From contig CAJOEN010000004.1 of the NCBI GenBank assembly GCA_905233475.1, forward strand, positions 16,407-80,406: a stretch of DNA of 64,000 nucleotides, given 5' to 3'. The DNA is from an uncultured Bacteroidales bacterium (GTDB lineage: Bacteria > Bacteroidota > Bacteroidia > Bacteroidales > P3). The notes beneath the pieces are model-generated. The model did not search any database and was not told where the DNA came from. It was given only the letters and a program-made list of their open reading frames with translations. Shown here one piece after another: positions 1-8,349 of this stretch; within the stretch, counting starts at the first letter, position 1, and the number at the start of each line of letters is the position of its first letter. A program made the position numbers and the translations under genes.

Positions 1-1938
1 ATCAAGAAAATACGTCAGCCGCTGACCAATCCCAATATCTTCATTCTGATTGACGAAGCGCACCGCAGTCAGTACAAAGAGCTGGCCGTGCAGATGAACC
101 GCGTACTGCCCAACGCCTGCAAAATCGCCTTTACGGGCACGCCGCTGATGAAGAAAGACAAAAACACCGCCCGCACCTTCGGCGGCATCATCAAACCGGT
201 TTATACGGTAAAGCAAGCCGTTGACGACAAAGCTGTTGTGCCTCTGCTTTACGAAGGACGCATAGTGCCACAGTCGGTGAACGAAGGTCCTATCGACAGC
301 TTCTTCGACCGCGTGTGCGAAGATCTCACCGAGTACCAGTCCACTGACCTAAAGAAGAAATTCTCCCGCACCGACAGCCTCAACCAGACCGAGCAGCGCA
401 TTTACTCCATCTCCACCGACATTTCCAAACACTATTCCGAAAACTGGCAACACACCGGCTTCAAGGCGATGCTGGTCACCCCCAAGAAAAAAGTGGCCAT
501 CCAGTACAAGAAATTCCTGGACGAAATCGGGAAAGTCTCCTCCGAAGTGCTGATCACCGCTCCCGATGACCGTGAGGGTGAAGAGATTGCCTACGGCAGC
601 ACCGCCCAAGAGGTCAAGGATTTCTGGAAACGGATGATGGACGAACACGGCACACCGCAAAAGTATCAGGAAAACCTGATTTCCCGGTTCAAGCATCAGG
701 AGAATCCCGAAATCATGATTGTGGTGGACAAGTTGCTGACGGGTTTCGATGAACCGAAGGTGGCGGTGATGTACCTCGACCGCAACCTCAAAGACCATAC
801 TTTGCTGCAGGCCGTTGCGCGCGTGAACCGCACCTGCGAAGGAAAGGATTTCGGTTACATCATTGACTACTATGGCGTTCTGCGGGAATTGGATAACGCT
901 TTGAGTATCTATTCCGAATACGACGAGGATGACCGTCAAGTGTTCCTCGACACGCTCGCACCTGTCAGCGACAAGATAGCAGAGTTGCCGCAACGCCATT
1001 CCGATCTTTGGGAGCTGTTCAAGATGATTCCCAACAAACGCGATTTGGAAGCCTACGCCCAGTCGTTGCGCATGGAGGACCGCCGACACGAGTTCTACGA
1101 CCGACTTAGCGCTTTCTCGTCATTGCTGCAACTGGCACTCTCCACAAAAGAATTTCACGAGAACACGGAGGCCAAAACCATCCAGCACTACAAGGACGAC
1201 CTCAATATGTTCGCCAAACTGCGTACCGCTGTGCAGCTACGCTATTCCGACACCATTGACTACAAGAAGTATGAAGCCCGCATTGAGAAACTCATCAACC
1301 ATCATGTGGAGAGCGATGCCGTGAAAATCATCACCAATCTTGTCAACATTTTCGACAAAGAGGACTTCCAGAAAGAGGTGGACAGCGTGGTGGGCACTGC
1401 CGCCAAAGCCGACACCATCGCCACCCGCACGGCTAAATACATCAACGAGAATATGGATTCCGATCCGGCATTCTACAAAAAGTTCTCCCAACTCATTAAA
1501 GAGACCATTGAGCTTTACGAGCAAGGCCGTCTGACTGACAATGAATATCTGGAAAAGATGATGCAGTACAAAGAGGATGTGCTGAACCATACCGACAGCG
1601 AACTACCATCCGAACTGGAACACAACAATGCGGCCAAGGCCTATTTCGGCATTGCCTTGGAAAACTACAAACGGCTGTTCCCCGACATGCCTGTCAAGGA
1701 TATGGCATTGGCCACCGCCCACGCTTTTGATGAGATTATTCGTCGAACGGTCATTGTAGATGGCTCTGTTTTGGTGGATTGGCAATCGAAAAGCGACACC
1801 ATTGGACGGATGAAAATCGAGCTGGAGGACGAGTTGATAGACAACATCAAACGGAAATACGAGGTGAGTTTCCCCTTCAACGAAATGGATGTGATTATTG
1901 ACGGATGTGTAGATGTAGCAAAAATATGGATACGGTAA
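1..1938 (+). CDS. hsdR: Type I restriction endonuclease R subunit (HsdR), 5' end outside window
   Basis: The reading frame is open from base 1, so the gene starts to the left of the window; 645 codons are visible. It begins inside the SF2 helicase/translocase motor: Walker B/DEAH at codons 18-21 (LIDEAHRSQY), motif III FTGTPL at 42-47, then LLTGFDEP (motif V) and QAVARVNR (motif VI). The remaining ~340 residues are the helical C-terminal part that docks on the methyltransferase core. HsdR subunits translocate DNA using ATP and cut it away from the recognition site. The N-terminal PD-(D/E)xK nuclease domain and hsdM/hsdS should lie upstream and cannot be checked here. The stop overlaps the next gene by 13 nt. 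Family call is firm; system completeness is unknown. Confidence 0.93.
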   Translation: MKKIRQPLTNPNIFILIDEAHRSQYKELAVQMNRVLPNACKIAFTGTPLMKKDKNTARTFGGIIKPVYTVKQAVDDKAVVPLLYEGRIVPQSVNEGPIDSFFDRVCEDLTEYQSTDLKKKFSRTDSLNQTEQRIYSISTDISKHYSENWQHTGFKAMLVTPKKKVAIQYKKFLDEIGKVSSEVLITAPDDREGEEIAYGSTAQEVKDFWKRMMDEHGTPQKYQENLISRFKHQENPEIMIVVDKLLTGFDEPKVAVMYLDRNLKDHTLLQAVARVNRTCEGKDFGYIIDYYGVLRELDNALSIYSEYDEDDRQVFLDTLAPVSDKIAELPQRHSDLWELFKMIPNKRDLEAYAQSLRMEDRRHEFYDRLSAFSSLLQLALSTKEFHENTEAKTIQHYKDDLNMFAKLRTAVQLRYSDTIDYKKYEARIEKLINHHVESDAVKIITNLVNIFDKEDFQKEVDSVVGTAAKADTIATRTAKYINENMDSDPAFYKKFSQLIKETIELYEQGRLTDNEYLEKMMQYKEDVLNHTDSELPSELEHNNAAKAYFGIALENYKRLFPDMPVKDMALATAHAFDEIIRRTVIVDGSVLVDWQSKSDTIGRMKIELEDELIDNIKRKYEVSFPFNEMDVIIDGCVDVAKIWIR

Positions 1939-2684
1939 CCGTAGATGCAACCTTTACGGTTGTATCGGATAAAACGACACAGGGTGTAGTCCACGACAGC
2001 ATTGTTTACGGTTCCACCCCCATTGCGTACGAAATTGAGTATGCACAGCGTAAGACGTTGGGCATCACGGTTCATCCTGATGGCTCTGTCACGCTGAAAG
2101 CGCCTGTTGATGCAACGCTTGAGGAAATCCAAAAAAAAGTGCGTCACCGAGCAGCGTGGATTCTCCGTCAGAAACGGTACTTCGAGTCTTTCGGCACGCC
2201 CACCACAGAAAGGCAGTATGTCAGCGGAGAGTCGCATCTCTATCTGGGCAGACAATATATGCTGCGAATCAAAGAAGGAGCGGTTAATAAGGTACATTAT
2301 CAGAACAATATCCTTGAAATAGAATGTAAGAACAAGGAGGATGCCGGCAAGGTTCTACAAAAATGGTATCGGGAGCGGGCGAAGATCAAGTTTACGGAAT
2401 ATGCCCAGCCCATCATTGAGCAATTTGCCGCCTACGGAGTGCAGCCGAAGAGCCTGACCATCCGGAAAATGGAAAAGCGTTGGGGCTATTGCACGCCTGA
2501 TGGCAATATCTATCTAAATCCCAAACTGATAGGTGCGCCCAGATGTTGCATTGAATACGTCATCACCCACGAACTTTGCCATTTGGTGCACCGCAACCAC
2601 ACCAAAGAGTTTTATGCCTTGCTCACCAAGGAGATGCCGCACTGGGAAAAGTGGAAAAACAAGCTGGAACGGATGATGCGGTAA
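1926..2684 (+). CDS. YgjP/DUF45-type zinc metallopeptidase
   Basis: A protein of about 250 residues ending in the SprT/WSS1-like gluzincin signature: HELCH in VITHELCHLVHRNHTKEFY, with a third histidine further on and the typical closing WEKWKNKLERMM. The preceding block (WGYCTPDGNIYLNPKLIG) is also characteristic of the family. The N-terminal ~110 residues have the beta-rich part with SVTLKAP and a helix KVRHRAAWI. An ATG at 1905 in the same frame is possible, but the ATG at 1926 gives a short overlap with hsdR and was preferred. YgjP-like genes are frequent passengers at the 3' end of type I restriction loci, and the overlap suggests translational coupling. The cellular substrate is unknown. 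Confidence 0.85.
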   Translation: MDTVTVDATFTVVSDKTTQGVVHDSIVYGSTPIAYEIEYAQRKTLGITVHPDGSVTLKAPVDATLEEIQKKVRHRAAWILRQKRYFESFGTPTTERQYVSGESHLYLGRQYMLRIKEGAVNKVHYQNNILEIECKNKEDAGKVLQKWYRERAKIKFTEYAQPIIEQFAAYGVQPKSLTIRKMEKRWGYCTPDGNIYLNPKLIGAPRCCIEYVITHELCHLVHRNHTKEFYALLTKEMPHWEKWKNKLERMMR

Positions 2685-2737
2685 ATTATCGTTTCAACCA
2701 ACAACTCTCAACTTTAAACAAAAACGCCATCCGGTGC

Positions 2738-2778
2738 CATTGCGTCCTCCCTTTCGGAAAGACGCAATGAAAATTTTT
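2738..2778 (+). terminator. Hairpin terminator between convergent genes
   Basis: CATTGCGTC at 2738-2746 pairs with GACGCAATG at 2761-2769, with an inner TTTC/GAAA extension, and is followed on the plus strand by a T-run at 2774-2778. It lies between the metallopeptidase gene (ends 2684) and the oppositely oriented decarboxylase beta gene (ends 2796), so it may serve both strands. Confidence 0.7.
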
Positions 2779-2795
2779 CTAACTATGGAAAAGTC

Positions 2796-3971
2796 TTATT
2801 TCAAGAAGCTCAGCAGGATACCTGCGGCCACTGCCGAACCCACCACGCCCGAAACATTGGGAGCCATGGCGTGTTGCAGCAGATAGTTGGTCTTGTCGTA
2901 TTCCAGACCCACGTTGTTCGACACACGTGCACTGTCGGGCACGGCGCTAACACCGGAGTTACCGATAAGCGGGTTGATTTTGTTGCCTTCCTTCAGGAAC
3001 AAGTTCATGAATTTCACAAACAGCACACCGAAAGTCGTAGCCACTACGAACGATGTTGCACCAAGTGCGAAAATAAGTATCGACTTGGGAGTGAGGAACT
3101 TGGTAGCCTGGGTAGAAGCGCCCACCGTCAAACCGATAAGGATTGTGGCGATGTCGATGATGGGACCCGAAGCGGTATTTGCCAGACGTTTGGTAACGCC
3201 GCTCTCTTTCAGCAGGTTGCCGAAGAACAGCATACCCAGCAGCGGCAGACCCGTAGGCACCACAAAGCAGGTGAACAGAACACCCAAAATCGGGAAAGTG
3301 ATCTTCTCCAGTTTCGACACTTGACGCGGCGGTTTCATGCGTATCACGCGCTCTTTCTTGGTGGTGAACAGTCGCATGATAGGCGGCTGAATCACAGGCA
3401 CAAGAGCCATATACGAGTACGCCGACACCGCTATGGCTCCCATTAGGTCGGGCGCCAGCTGCGACGAGATAAAGATTGCCGTAGGACCGTCGGCACCGCC
3501 AATGATACCGATGGCGCCGGCTTCAGCAGGAGTAAATCCCAATGCCAACGATGCCATGTAGGCCGCAAAGATACCCACCTGGGCGGCGGCGCCAATAAGC
3601 ATCAGCTTGGGGTTGGAAAGAAGTGCCGAGAAATCGGTCATGGCTCCGATGCCCAAGAAAATCAAGGGCGGATACCAGCCGTTCTGCACTCCGTGGTAGA
3701 GAATGTTCAGCACACTGCTCGTCTCGTATATACCCGTCTTCAATCCGGGGAAGAAAGGGATGTTACCTATAATCATACCAAATCCGATGGGTATGAGCAG
3801 CAGCGGCTCGAACTCTTTGGTGATGGCAAGGGTGATAAACACCAAGCCTATCAATATCATTACAAGGTGCCCTATCTCGAAATTAGCAAAAGCAGTGTAA
3901 TGCAGGAACTGCATCATCTGGTTCTGCATAAAATCCATAAAGCCACCTGTGCTTTCTGCTAATGTAATCAT
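2796..3971 (-). CDS. mmdB: Methylmalonyl-CoA decarboxylase, membrane beta subunit (Na+ pump)
   Basis: A 391-residue, very hydrophobic protein of the OadB/GcdB/MmdB family. It carries the two most conserved blocks: GGADGPTAIF with the ion-binding aspartate, and NSGVSAVPDSARV near the C-terminus. The family decarboxylates carboxybiotin in the membrane and couples this to Na+ export. It is the last gene of a minus-strand operon that also encodes the carboxyltransferase (mmdA), biotin carrier and small membrane subunit, and is 6 nt from the biotin carrier gene. The neighbouring epimerase and acyl-CoA carboxyltransferase favour methylmalonyl-CoA over oxaloacetate or glutaconyl-CoA as substrate; this assignment is contextual. 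Confidence 0.93.
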   Translation of the reverse strand: MITLAESTGGFMDFMQNQMMQFLHYTAFANFEIGHLVMILIGLVFITLAITKEFEPLLLIPIGFGMIIGNIPFFPGLKTGIYETSSVLNILYHGVQNGWYPPLIFLGIGAMTDFSALLSNPKLMLIGAAAQVGIFAAYMASLALGFTPAEAGAIGIIGGADGPTAIFISSQLAPDLMGAIAVSAYSYMALVPVIQPPIMRLFTTKKERVIRMKPPRQVSKLEKITFPILGVLFTCFVVPTGLPLLGMLFFGNLLKESGVTKRLANTASGPIIDIATILIGLTVGASTQATKFLTPKSILIFALGATSFVVATTFGVLFVKFMNLFLKEGNKINPLIGNSGVSAVPDSARVSNNVGLEYDKTNYLLQHAMAPNVSGVVGSAVAAGILLSFLK

Positions 3972-3977
3972 CTTCTG

Positions 3978-4406
3978 CTATTCTCCTATTGTTACTAATA
4001 CATCACCTTCCATTACGGAGTCGCCCTGAGCCACCTTGACAGCGGTTACTGTACCGGCGTAGTCGGACTCGATGCTGTTCTCCATCTTCATGGCTTCGAG
4101 CATAAGCAGGCACTGGCCTTCGGTAACTTTGTCGCCAACCTTTACATTGACTTTCAGTATGGTGCCGGGCAGCGGCGAAGTTACGTTGTTGCTCTTGCCC
4201 GATGTCGGTGCAGGAGCTGCAACCTTGGCTTCCACCTTGCCGGCGCTTGCCATAGGCTTAACCTTGGGGGCGGTTTTTCTCATTTCTTTGTCAACGGTAA
4301 CTTTATATGGCGTTCCGTTTACCGACAACGATATCTCCTGACCTTCCACTTCGTTGATTTCAACGTCGTAGTTAGATCCGTTTATGGTAAATTTATAATT
4401 TTTCAT
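3978..4406 (-). CDS. mmdC: Biotin carrier subunit of the decarboxylase
   Basis: A 142-residue biotin carrier protein. The C-terminal ~75 residues form a biotinyl-lipoyl fold with the attachment motif EAMKMEN (modified lysine at about residue 107), preceded by the usual flexible stretch rich in Ala/Pro/Lys (AKVAAPAPTSGKS). The N-terminal ~50 residues are a small beta domain as found in Bacteroidetes and propionate-forming homologues. It shuttles the carboxyl group from the MmdA active site to the membrane subunit MmdB. Position between the gamma-type and beta subunit genes fits the operon logic. Confidence 0.93.
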   Translation of the reverse strand: MKNYKFTINGSNYDVEINEVEGQEISLSVNGTPYKVTVDKEMRKTAPKVKPMASAGKVEAKVAAPAPTSGKSNNVTSPLPGTILKVNVKVGDKVTEGQCLLMLEAMKMENSIESDYAGTVTAVKVAQGDSVMEGDVLVTIGE

Positions 4407-4433
4407 CTGTTTTTTCTCTTTAATGGGTTTGTA

Positions 4434-5501
4434 CTATCGCCTTGTGTGTCTGATGTTGTTGAAATTGTTCTGGTTCATGTTGTAGAACTTGGCGTTCCAC
4501 GGTGTCCACGGTCTCTCCACCGACTTGATGGTGATAACGGTGTTCTCCTCGTCGTGCAGCTCCTCGTTGTAGAGATAAATTGCAGCGGCGATAACAGCGT
4601 CGATATCACCCGAATGGTCGATATTTTCGAGAGCGGCCTCCACATTACCGCCGGTAGCCTGGGCTGCCTTGGCGGCACGACGTTTCTGCATGTAGGTAAG
4701 CAGTCGGCCGTATTGTGTGAATATGATAGCCAGGAACATCAGTACCAAAAACACCACCGAAACGGCAGCCACTGTAAGTCCTATACCGAATTTGTCGGCA
4801 TCGGCAATAACTTCGGCTTTCTTCGGTTTGTGATAGTTCAGAACATTGGCTTTGATAACATTGGTATCTATACTGAGTTTTTCTATACCGTTGTGGACAT
4901 CGAAAATGGCCACGGTGTAACCCAGCGGATTGTCGCCAACCACGCGCATACGTCCGTTGCCTATGGTGAAAGCGTTGCAAACGCCTTGGAAACGCACTTC
5001 GGCAAGTCTTCCAATCTTACCACACGGTGTAGCAAACAAAACCCTGATAATCGAGCTGTCGTTGTTGGCTGCCAGATACACAATTTTTCCATCGACAACG
5101 TCCAGCGATTGGGGACGGTAGATTTTTGTCAGTTCGTGAACTCCTGCCACTATGTCCACAGTGTCGCGGGCACTGCGTTGGATGGTGTCGGGCATATCGA
5201 ACAGCACATCTACACTGTTGTCGGCGTCGTTTATCACGACAAACATATCCAAGCCATGATGGTGGTCGAAATAATGGGCCACTCTCTGGGGCTGGATAGC
5301 GGTGTTGAAATCGCCTGGCATATGTCCTGCCGGAAACATCGGCATGCAATGGCCGTCGGGATTAACGCTGTCGGGCATCGCACCGCCGTCGTGCATAGGC
5401 GCACCATGCGGATGATGGTGGTGCGGACCTTGGGCGTATGCCATGCTACAGGCAAACAGCACAAGCAATCCAGACAATAAAGTTATTTTTATCTTATTCA
5501 T
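4434..5501 (-). CDS. OadG-family small membrane subunit with large periplasmic domain
   Basis: 355 residues. A cleavable signal (MNKIKITLLSGLLVLFACSM..AYAQ) is followed by a His-rich stretch (HHHHPHG), a ~180-residue extracytoplasmic domain, and then a single transmembrane helix (about residues 240-265, LTVAAVSVVFLVLMFLAII) typical of the OadG/MmdD gamma-delta subunit, plus a cytoplasmic tail ending in the motif PWTPWNAKFYNMNQ. In Na+ decarboxylases this subunit holds carboxyltransferase and beta subunit together. The length is far above that of classical OadG (about 80 residues), but such N-terminally extended versions are usual in Bacteroidales operons. Overall assignment is good; the role of the extracytoplasmic domain is unknown. 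Confidence 0.8.
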   Translation of the reverse strand: MNKIKITLLSGLLVLFACSMAYAQGPHHHHPHGAPMHDGGAMPDSVNPDGHCMPMFPAGHMPGDFNTAIQPQRVAHYFDHHHGLDMFVVINDADNSVDVLFDMPDTIQRSARDTVDIVAGVHELTKIYRPQSLDVVDGKIVYLAANNDSSIIRVLFATPCGKIGRLAEVRFQGVCNAFTIGNGRMRVVGDNPLGYTVAIFDVHNGIEKLSIDTNVIKANVLNYHKPKKAEVIADADKFGIGLTVAAVSVVFLVLMFLAIIFTQYGRLLTYMQKRRAAKAAQATGGNVEAALENIDHSGDIDAVIAAAIYLYNEELHDEENTVITIKSVERPWTPWNAKFYNMNQNNFNNIRHTRR

Positions 5502-5529
5502 TGTTTACTCTTTGCATTAGTTAGATTAA

Positions 5530-5985
5530 TTATGCAGCTTTTTCGCCTTTTTTGCAGCAGGCTTTCTCACCTTCTTTGCAGCAAGGTTTCTTCTCGCCTT
5601 CTTTGCAGCAGGGTTTGTCGCCTTGTTCGCCTTCTTTGCAGCAAGCTTTCTTGGCGGCGCAAGCCTCTTTGCAGTTGGGGGCGCAGCCCTCGCAACCTTC
5701 TTTGCAGTTGGCACAGTTTTCGGCCAAGCATACGCTGTCCTTGCATTCGCATTTTTTGCAGCATTCTTTCTTTTCTGCTTTGCATTTGGTGCAAACGCCA
5801 CATTCGCAAGTGCAGTTCTCGCAGATGCAGTTCTCCGGTGTGCAACCTTCAACGCAAGTGCATTTCTCGCTGTCGCAGCATTTCTTTACTTCTTCGGTTT
5901 GTGTGTTGTTGTTTCCGCAGCTAACGGCCATAGCCAATGCGAAAAATCCCACAAATCCTGAAAATATTATTTTGTTCAATTTCAT
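5530..5985 (-). CDS. Extremely cysteine-rich lipoprotein inside the decarboxylase operon
   Basis: 151 residues with a signal peptide and lipobox ending at Cys23 (LAMAVSCGN). By hand count about 32 cysteines, mostly as CC, CxC and CxxC pairs separated by Lys/Glu, with a C-terminal tandem CCKEGE repeat. The composition is metallothionein-like, but I recognise no named family. It lies between mmdA (upstream) and the OadG-like gene (downstream) on the same strand, with no terminator or promoter seen inside, so it is probably co-transcribed. As an exported lipoprotein it would sit outside the cytoplasm, where metal binding or disulfide storage are possibilities. A coding reality is supported by the signal peptide and the conserved frame; function is open. 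Confidence 0.8.
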   Translation of the reverse strand: MKLNKIIFSGFVGFFALAMAVSCGNNNTQTEEVKKCCDSEKCTCVEGCTPENCICENCTCECGVCTKCKAEKKECCKKCECKDSVCLAENCANCKEGCEGCAPNCKEACAAKKACCKEGEQGDKPCCKEGEKKPCCKEGEKACCKKGEKAA

Positions 5986-6039
5986 GTCAATTATTTTTTT
6001 AAATCAATTACTCATTACTAATTACTCATTACTCACTAA

Positions 6040-7599
6040 TTACAGCGGTATATTCGAGTGTTTCTTGGGAGGATTGGCCTCTTTCTTGGTTATCACCGCA
6101 CGCAGGGCGCGTATAACGCGGAAACGTGTATTGCGCGGTTCGATAACATCGTCGATATAGCCGTATTTAGCTGCGTTGTAAGGATTTGCAAACTGGTCGT
6201 TGTATTCCTTAACCTTACCCTCGATGAATTTGGCTTTCTCTTCGGGGTCGGTAATTTCTTTAATCTGACGACCGTAAAGCACTTCGGTAGCACCTTCGGC
6301 ACCCATAACGGCAATCTGTGCCATGGGCCACGAATAGTTGATGTCGCCACGCAACTGCTTGCAGCTCATCACTATATGAGCACCGCCGTACGATTTACGC
6401 AGTGTAACGGTGATTTTCGGCACCGTAGCTTCGCCGTAGGCAAACAGCAGTTTTGCACCGTGAACGATAACGCCGCCGTACTCTTGGCCTGTTCCCGGAA
6501 GGAATCCCGGCACGTCAACCAAAGTTACCAGAGGTATGTTGAAAGCGTCGCAGAAACGCACGAAACGGGCGCCCTTGCGCGAAGCGTTGATATCCAGCAC
6601 GCCTGCCATCTTGCAAGGCTGGTTGGCAACGATACCCACTGCCATTCCGTCGAAACGGGCGAAACCTACAACGATATTCGGAGCGAATTTCTCGTGGATT
6701 TCAAGGAATTCGTTGTCGTCGACAATAGCGTGGATTATTTCCTTAACATCGTAAGGAGCGTTGGGGTTTTCGGGAATCATGGTGTTGAGGCTGTCCTCCA
6801 AGCGGTCGATGGGGTCGCTGGTGGGTACGTAAGGAGGTTCCTCGAAGTTGTTCGAAGGCAGATAGCCAACGAGCTTGCGTATCATGGCAATAACATCTTC
6901 TTCGGTGTCGCCGACATAATGTGCCACACCCGATTTGGTGGTGTGTACAGTGGCACCGCCGAGGTCTTCCACGGTAACGTCTTCGCCGGTAACGGTTTTC
7001 ACAACCTTAGGACCGGTAAGGAACATGTAGCTGTTCTGTTTCGACATCAAAATAAAGTCGGTCAGAGCGGGTGAATACACAGCACCGCCGGCGCAGGGGC
7101 CGAATATAGCGGAAATCTGAGGCACCACGCCCGAAGCAAGGATGTTACGCTCGAAAATCTCTGCATAGCCTGCCAAGGAGTTGCATCCCTCTTGGATACG
7201 GGCTCCGCCGGAGTCGTTAAGACCGATGACGGGAGCGCCAACTTTCATGGCCTGGTCCATCATCTTGCAGATTTTCAGCGACACCGTCTCCGACAGAGAG
7301 CCTGCGAAAACGGTGAAATCCTGTGCAAACACGTACACCAGACGTCCGTCGATGGTACCGTAGCCGGTTACCACGCCGTCGCCCATATACGACTGTTTCT
7401 GCATGTCGAAATTGGTGCAACGATGCTGCACAAACATGTCAAATTCTTCGAACGAGCCTTCGTCGAGAAGCAGCGTAATGCGCTCGCGGGCAGTAAGTTT
7501 GCCCTGCTGGTGCTGCTTGTCGATACGTTGCTGGCCGCCGCCTAACTTGGCTTCAACTCTCTTGTCGAGAAGTTGTTTTACTTTTTCTTCAATTGCCAT
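6040..7599 (-). CDS. mmdA: Methylmalonyl-CoA decarboxylase, carboxyltransferase alpha subunit
   Basis: 519 residues from the ATG at 7599 ([13 protein letters not shown]); an earlier in-frame start at 7650 would add 17 atypical residues. The protein is of the acyl-CoA carboxyltransferase (PccB/MmdA) family: [32 protein letters not shown] and [13 protein letters not shown] are all present, forming the two crotonase-like oxyanion sites. It transfers the carboxyl group of (S)-methylmalonyl-CoA to biotin on MmdC, giving propionyl-CoA. Full length for the family. It lies 79 nt downstream of the epimerase gene, which supplies its stereoisomer, and heads the pump genes. Confidence 0.94.
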   Translation of the reverse strand: MAIEEKVKQLLDKRVEAKLGGGQQRIDKQHQQGKLTARERITLLLDEGSFEEFDMFVQHRCTNFDMQKQSYMGDGVVTGYGTIDGRLVYVFAQDFTVFAGSLSETVSLKICKMMDQAMKVGAPVIGLNDSGGARIQEGCNSLAGYAEIFERNILASGVVPQISAIFGPCAGGAVYSPALTDFILMSKQNSYMFLTGPKVVKTVTGEDVTVEDLGGATVHTTKSGVAHYVGDTEEDVIAMIRKLVGYLPSNNFEEPPYVPTSDPIDRLEDSLNTMIPENPNAPYDVKEIIHAIVDDNEFLEIHEKFAPNIVVGFARFDGMAVGIVANQPCKMAGVLDINASRKGARFVRFCDAFNIPLVTLVDVPGFLPGTGQEYGGVIVHGAKLLFAYGEATVPKITVTLRKSYGGAHIVMSCKQLRGDINYSWPMAQIAVMGAEGATEVLYGRQIKEITDPEEKAKFIEGKVKEYNDQFANPYNAAKYGYIDDVIEPRNTRFRVIRALRAVITKKEANPPKKHSNIPL

Positions 7600-7678
7600 T
7601 TTATATCTAAATTGTTTTAGTTGTTTATAATGCTTGTTTTCAGACTGCACTTAGCGCACAGCCCTACGACAAAAAAAT

Positions 7679-8089
7679 TCAGTCTTTTGAACAGAGTTCG
7701 GTAAGCACTCCCAGTGTCGATTTCGGGTGCATGAAACCGATGTTGAGGTTTTCGGCGCCTTTGCGGGATGTCTTGTCGATAAGACGCACGCCCTTGCCTT
7801 CTACTTCGGCCAATGCCTCGCTGGAGTTTTCCACGGCAAAAGCAATGTGGTGCATGCCGCCGCGACCGCCGTTGTTTTCAATAAATTTGGCTATGGTGCT
7901 TTCGGGCGATGTGGCTTCCAAAAGTTCTATCTTTACTTCGCCTATTTTCAGAAAAGCCGTTTTAACCTTTTGGTCTTCAACCACTTCTGTTTTGTAGCAC
8001 TTAAGACCCATAACGTCTTCCCAATAGCGTATTGCCTCTTCCAAGTTAGGAACGGCGATACCGATGTGTTCTATATGTGTTGCGTTCAT
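7679..8089 (-). CDS. mce: Methylmalonyl-CoA epimerase
   Basis: 136 residues in a VOC (glyoxalase-like) fold made of two beta-alpha-beta-beta-beta modules. It begins HIEHIGIAVPNLEEAIRYW, with the metal ligand His in the first strand, and has HHIAFAV in the second module and LTELC at the end. It interconverts (R)- and (S)-methylmalonyl-CoA, linking methylmalonyl-CoA mutase to the decarboxylase encoded downstream. It is the first gene of the operon; the promoter in the 40-bp repeat at 8139-8178 lies about 50 nt upstream of the start codon. Confidence 0.93.
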   Translation of the reverse strand: MNATHIEHIGIAVPNLEEAIRYWEDVMGLKCYKTEVVEDQKVKTAFLKIGEVKIELLEATSPESTIAKFIENNGGRGGMHHIAFAVENSSEALAEVEGKGVRLIDKTSRKGAENLNIGFMHPKSTLGVLTELCSKD

Positions 8090-8138
8090 TATATTGACTA
8101 TTATTTATTTATACCGTTTCGCAAATAAAAATAATGAA

Positions 8139-8178
8139 TGCAAAGATACAAAATATTTTTCAAACGGCCAAAAGTTTT
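8139..8178 (-). promoter_or_regulatory. Promoter of the mce-mmd operon; copy 1 of a 40-bp direct repeat
   Basis: Read on the minus strand, this segment holds TTTG, then 20 nt, then TATCTTTG (box at 8141-8148), the Bacteroidetes -33/-7 promoter. The same 40 bases recur without a mismatch, in the same orientation, at 13161-13200 on the other side of the DGR; the bases just outside differ (a/t on both ends). Confidence 0.8.
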
Positions 8179-8349
8179 AGCTCTAAAAACACAAACAGTT
8201 CGTTTCGCTCACTTTTTGTATTCTCCTGCTTGCCTTCGGCTCTCGAATTACGAAGTATTCGGGAACTCCTTTGAGATTAAATCCAATATGGTGAACAAAT
8301 CTTGTAAATCTATTAGATAGATTCTGCCTCCGGCAGAAAGAAATGAAAC
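8179..8349. other. Intergenic mosaic downstream of the RT gene
   Basis: No gene seen. A perfect hairpin TTCTGCC-tcc-GGCAGAA lies at about 8325-8341, just behind the RT stop. The segment around 8219-8248 (ATTCTCCTGCT followed by a GC-rich imperfect dyad) resembles 31102-31131 in the adk-obgE spacer, so it may belong to a dispersed intergenic repeat. Confidence 0.4.

Noticed and set aside
4446..5480. Long open frame antisense to the OadG-like gene
   Set aside because: Antisense to a gene with signal peptide and membrane helix; no family match or promoter for the opposite strand.
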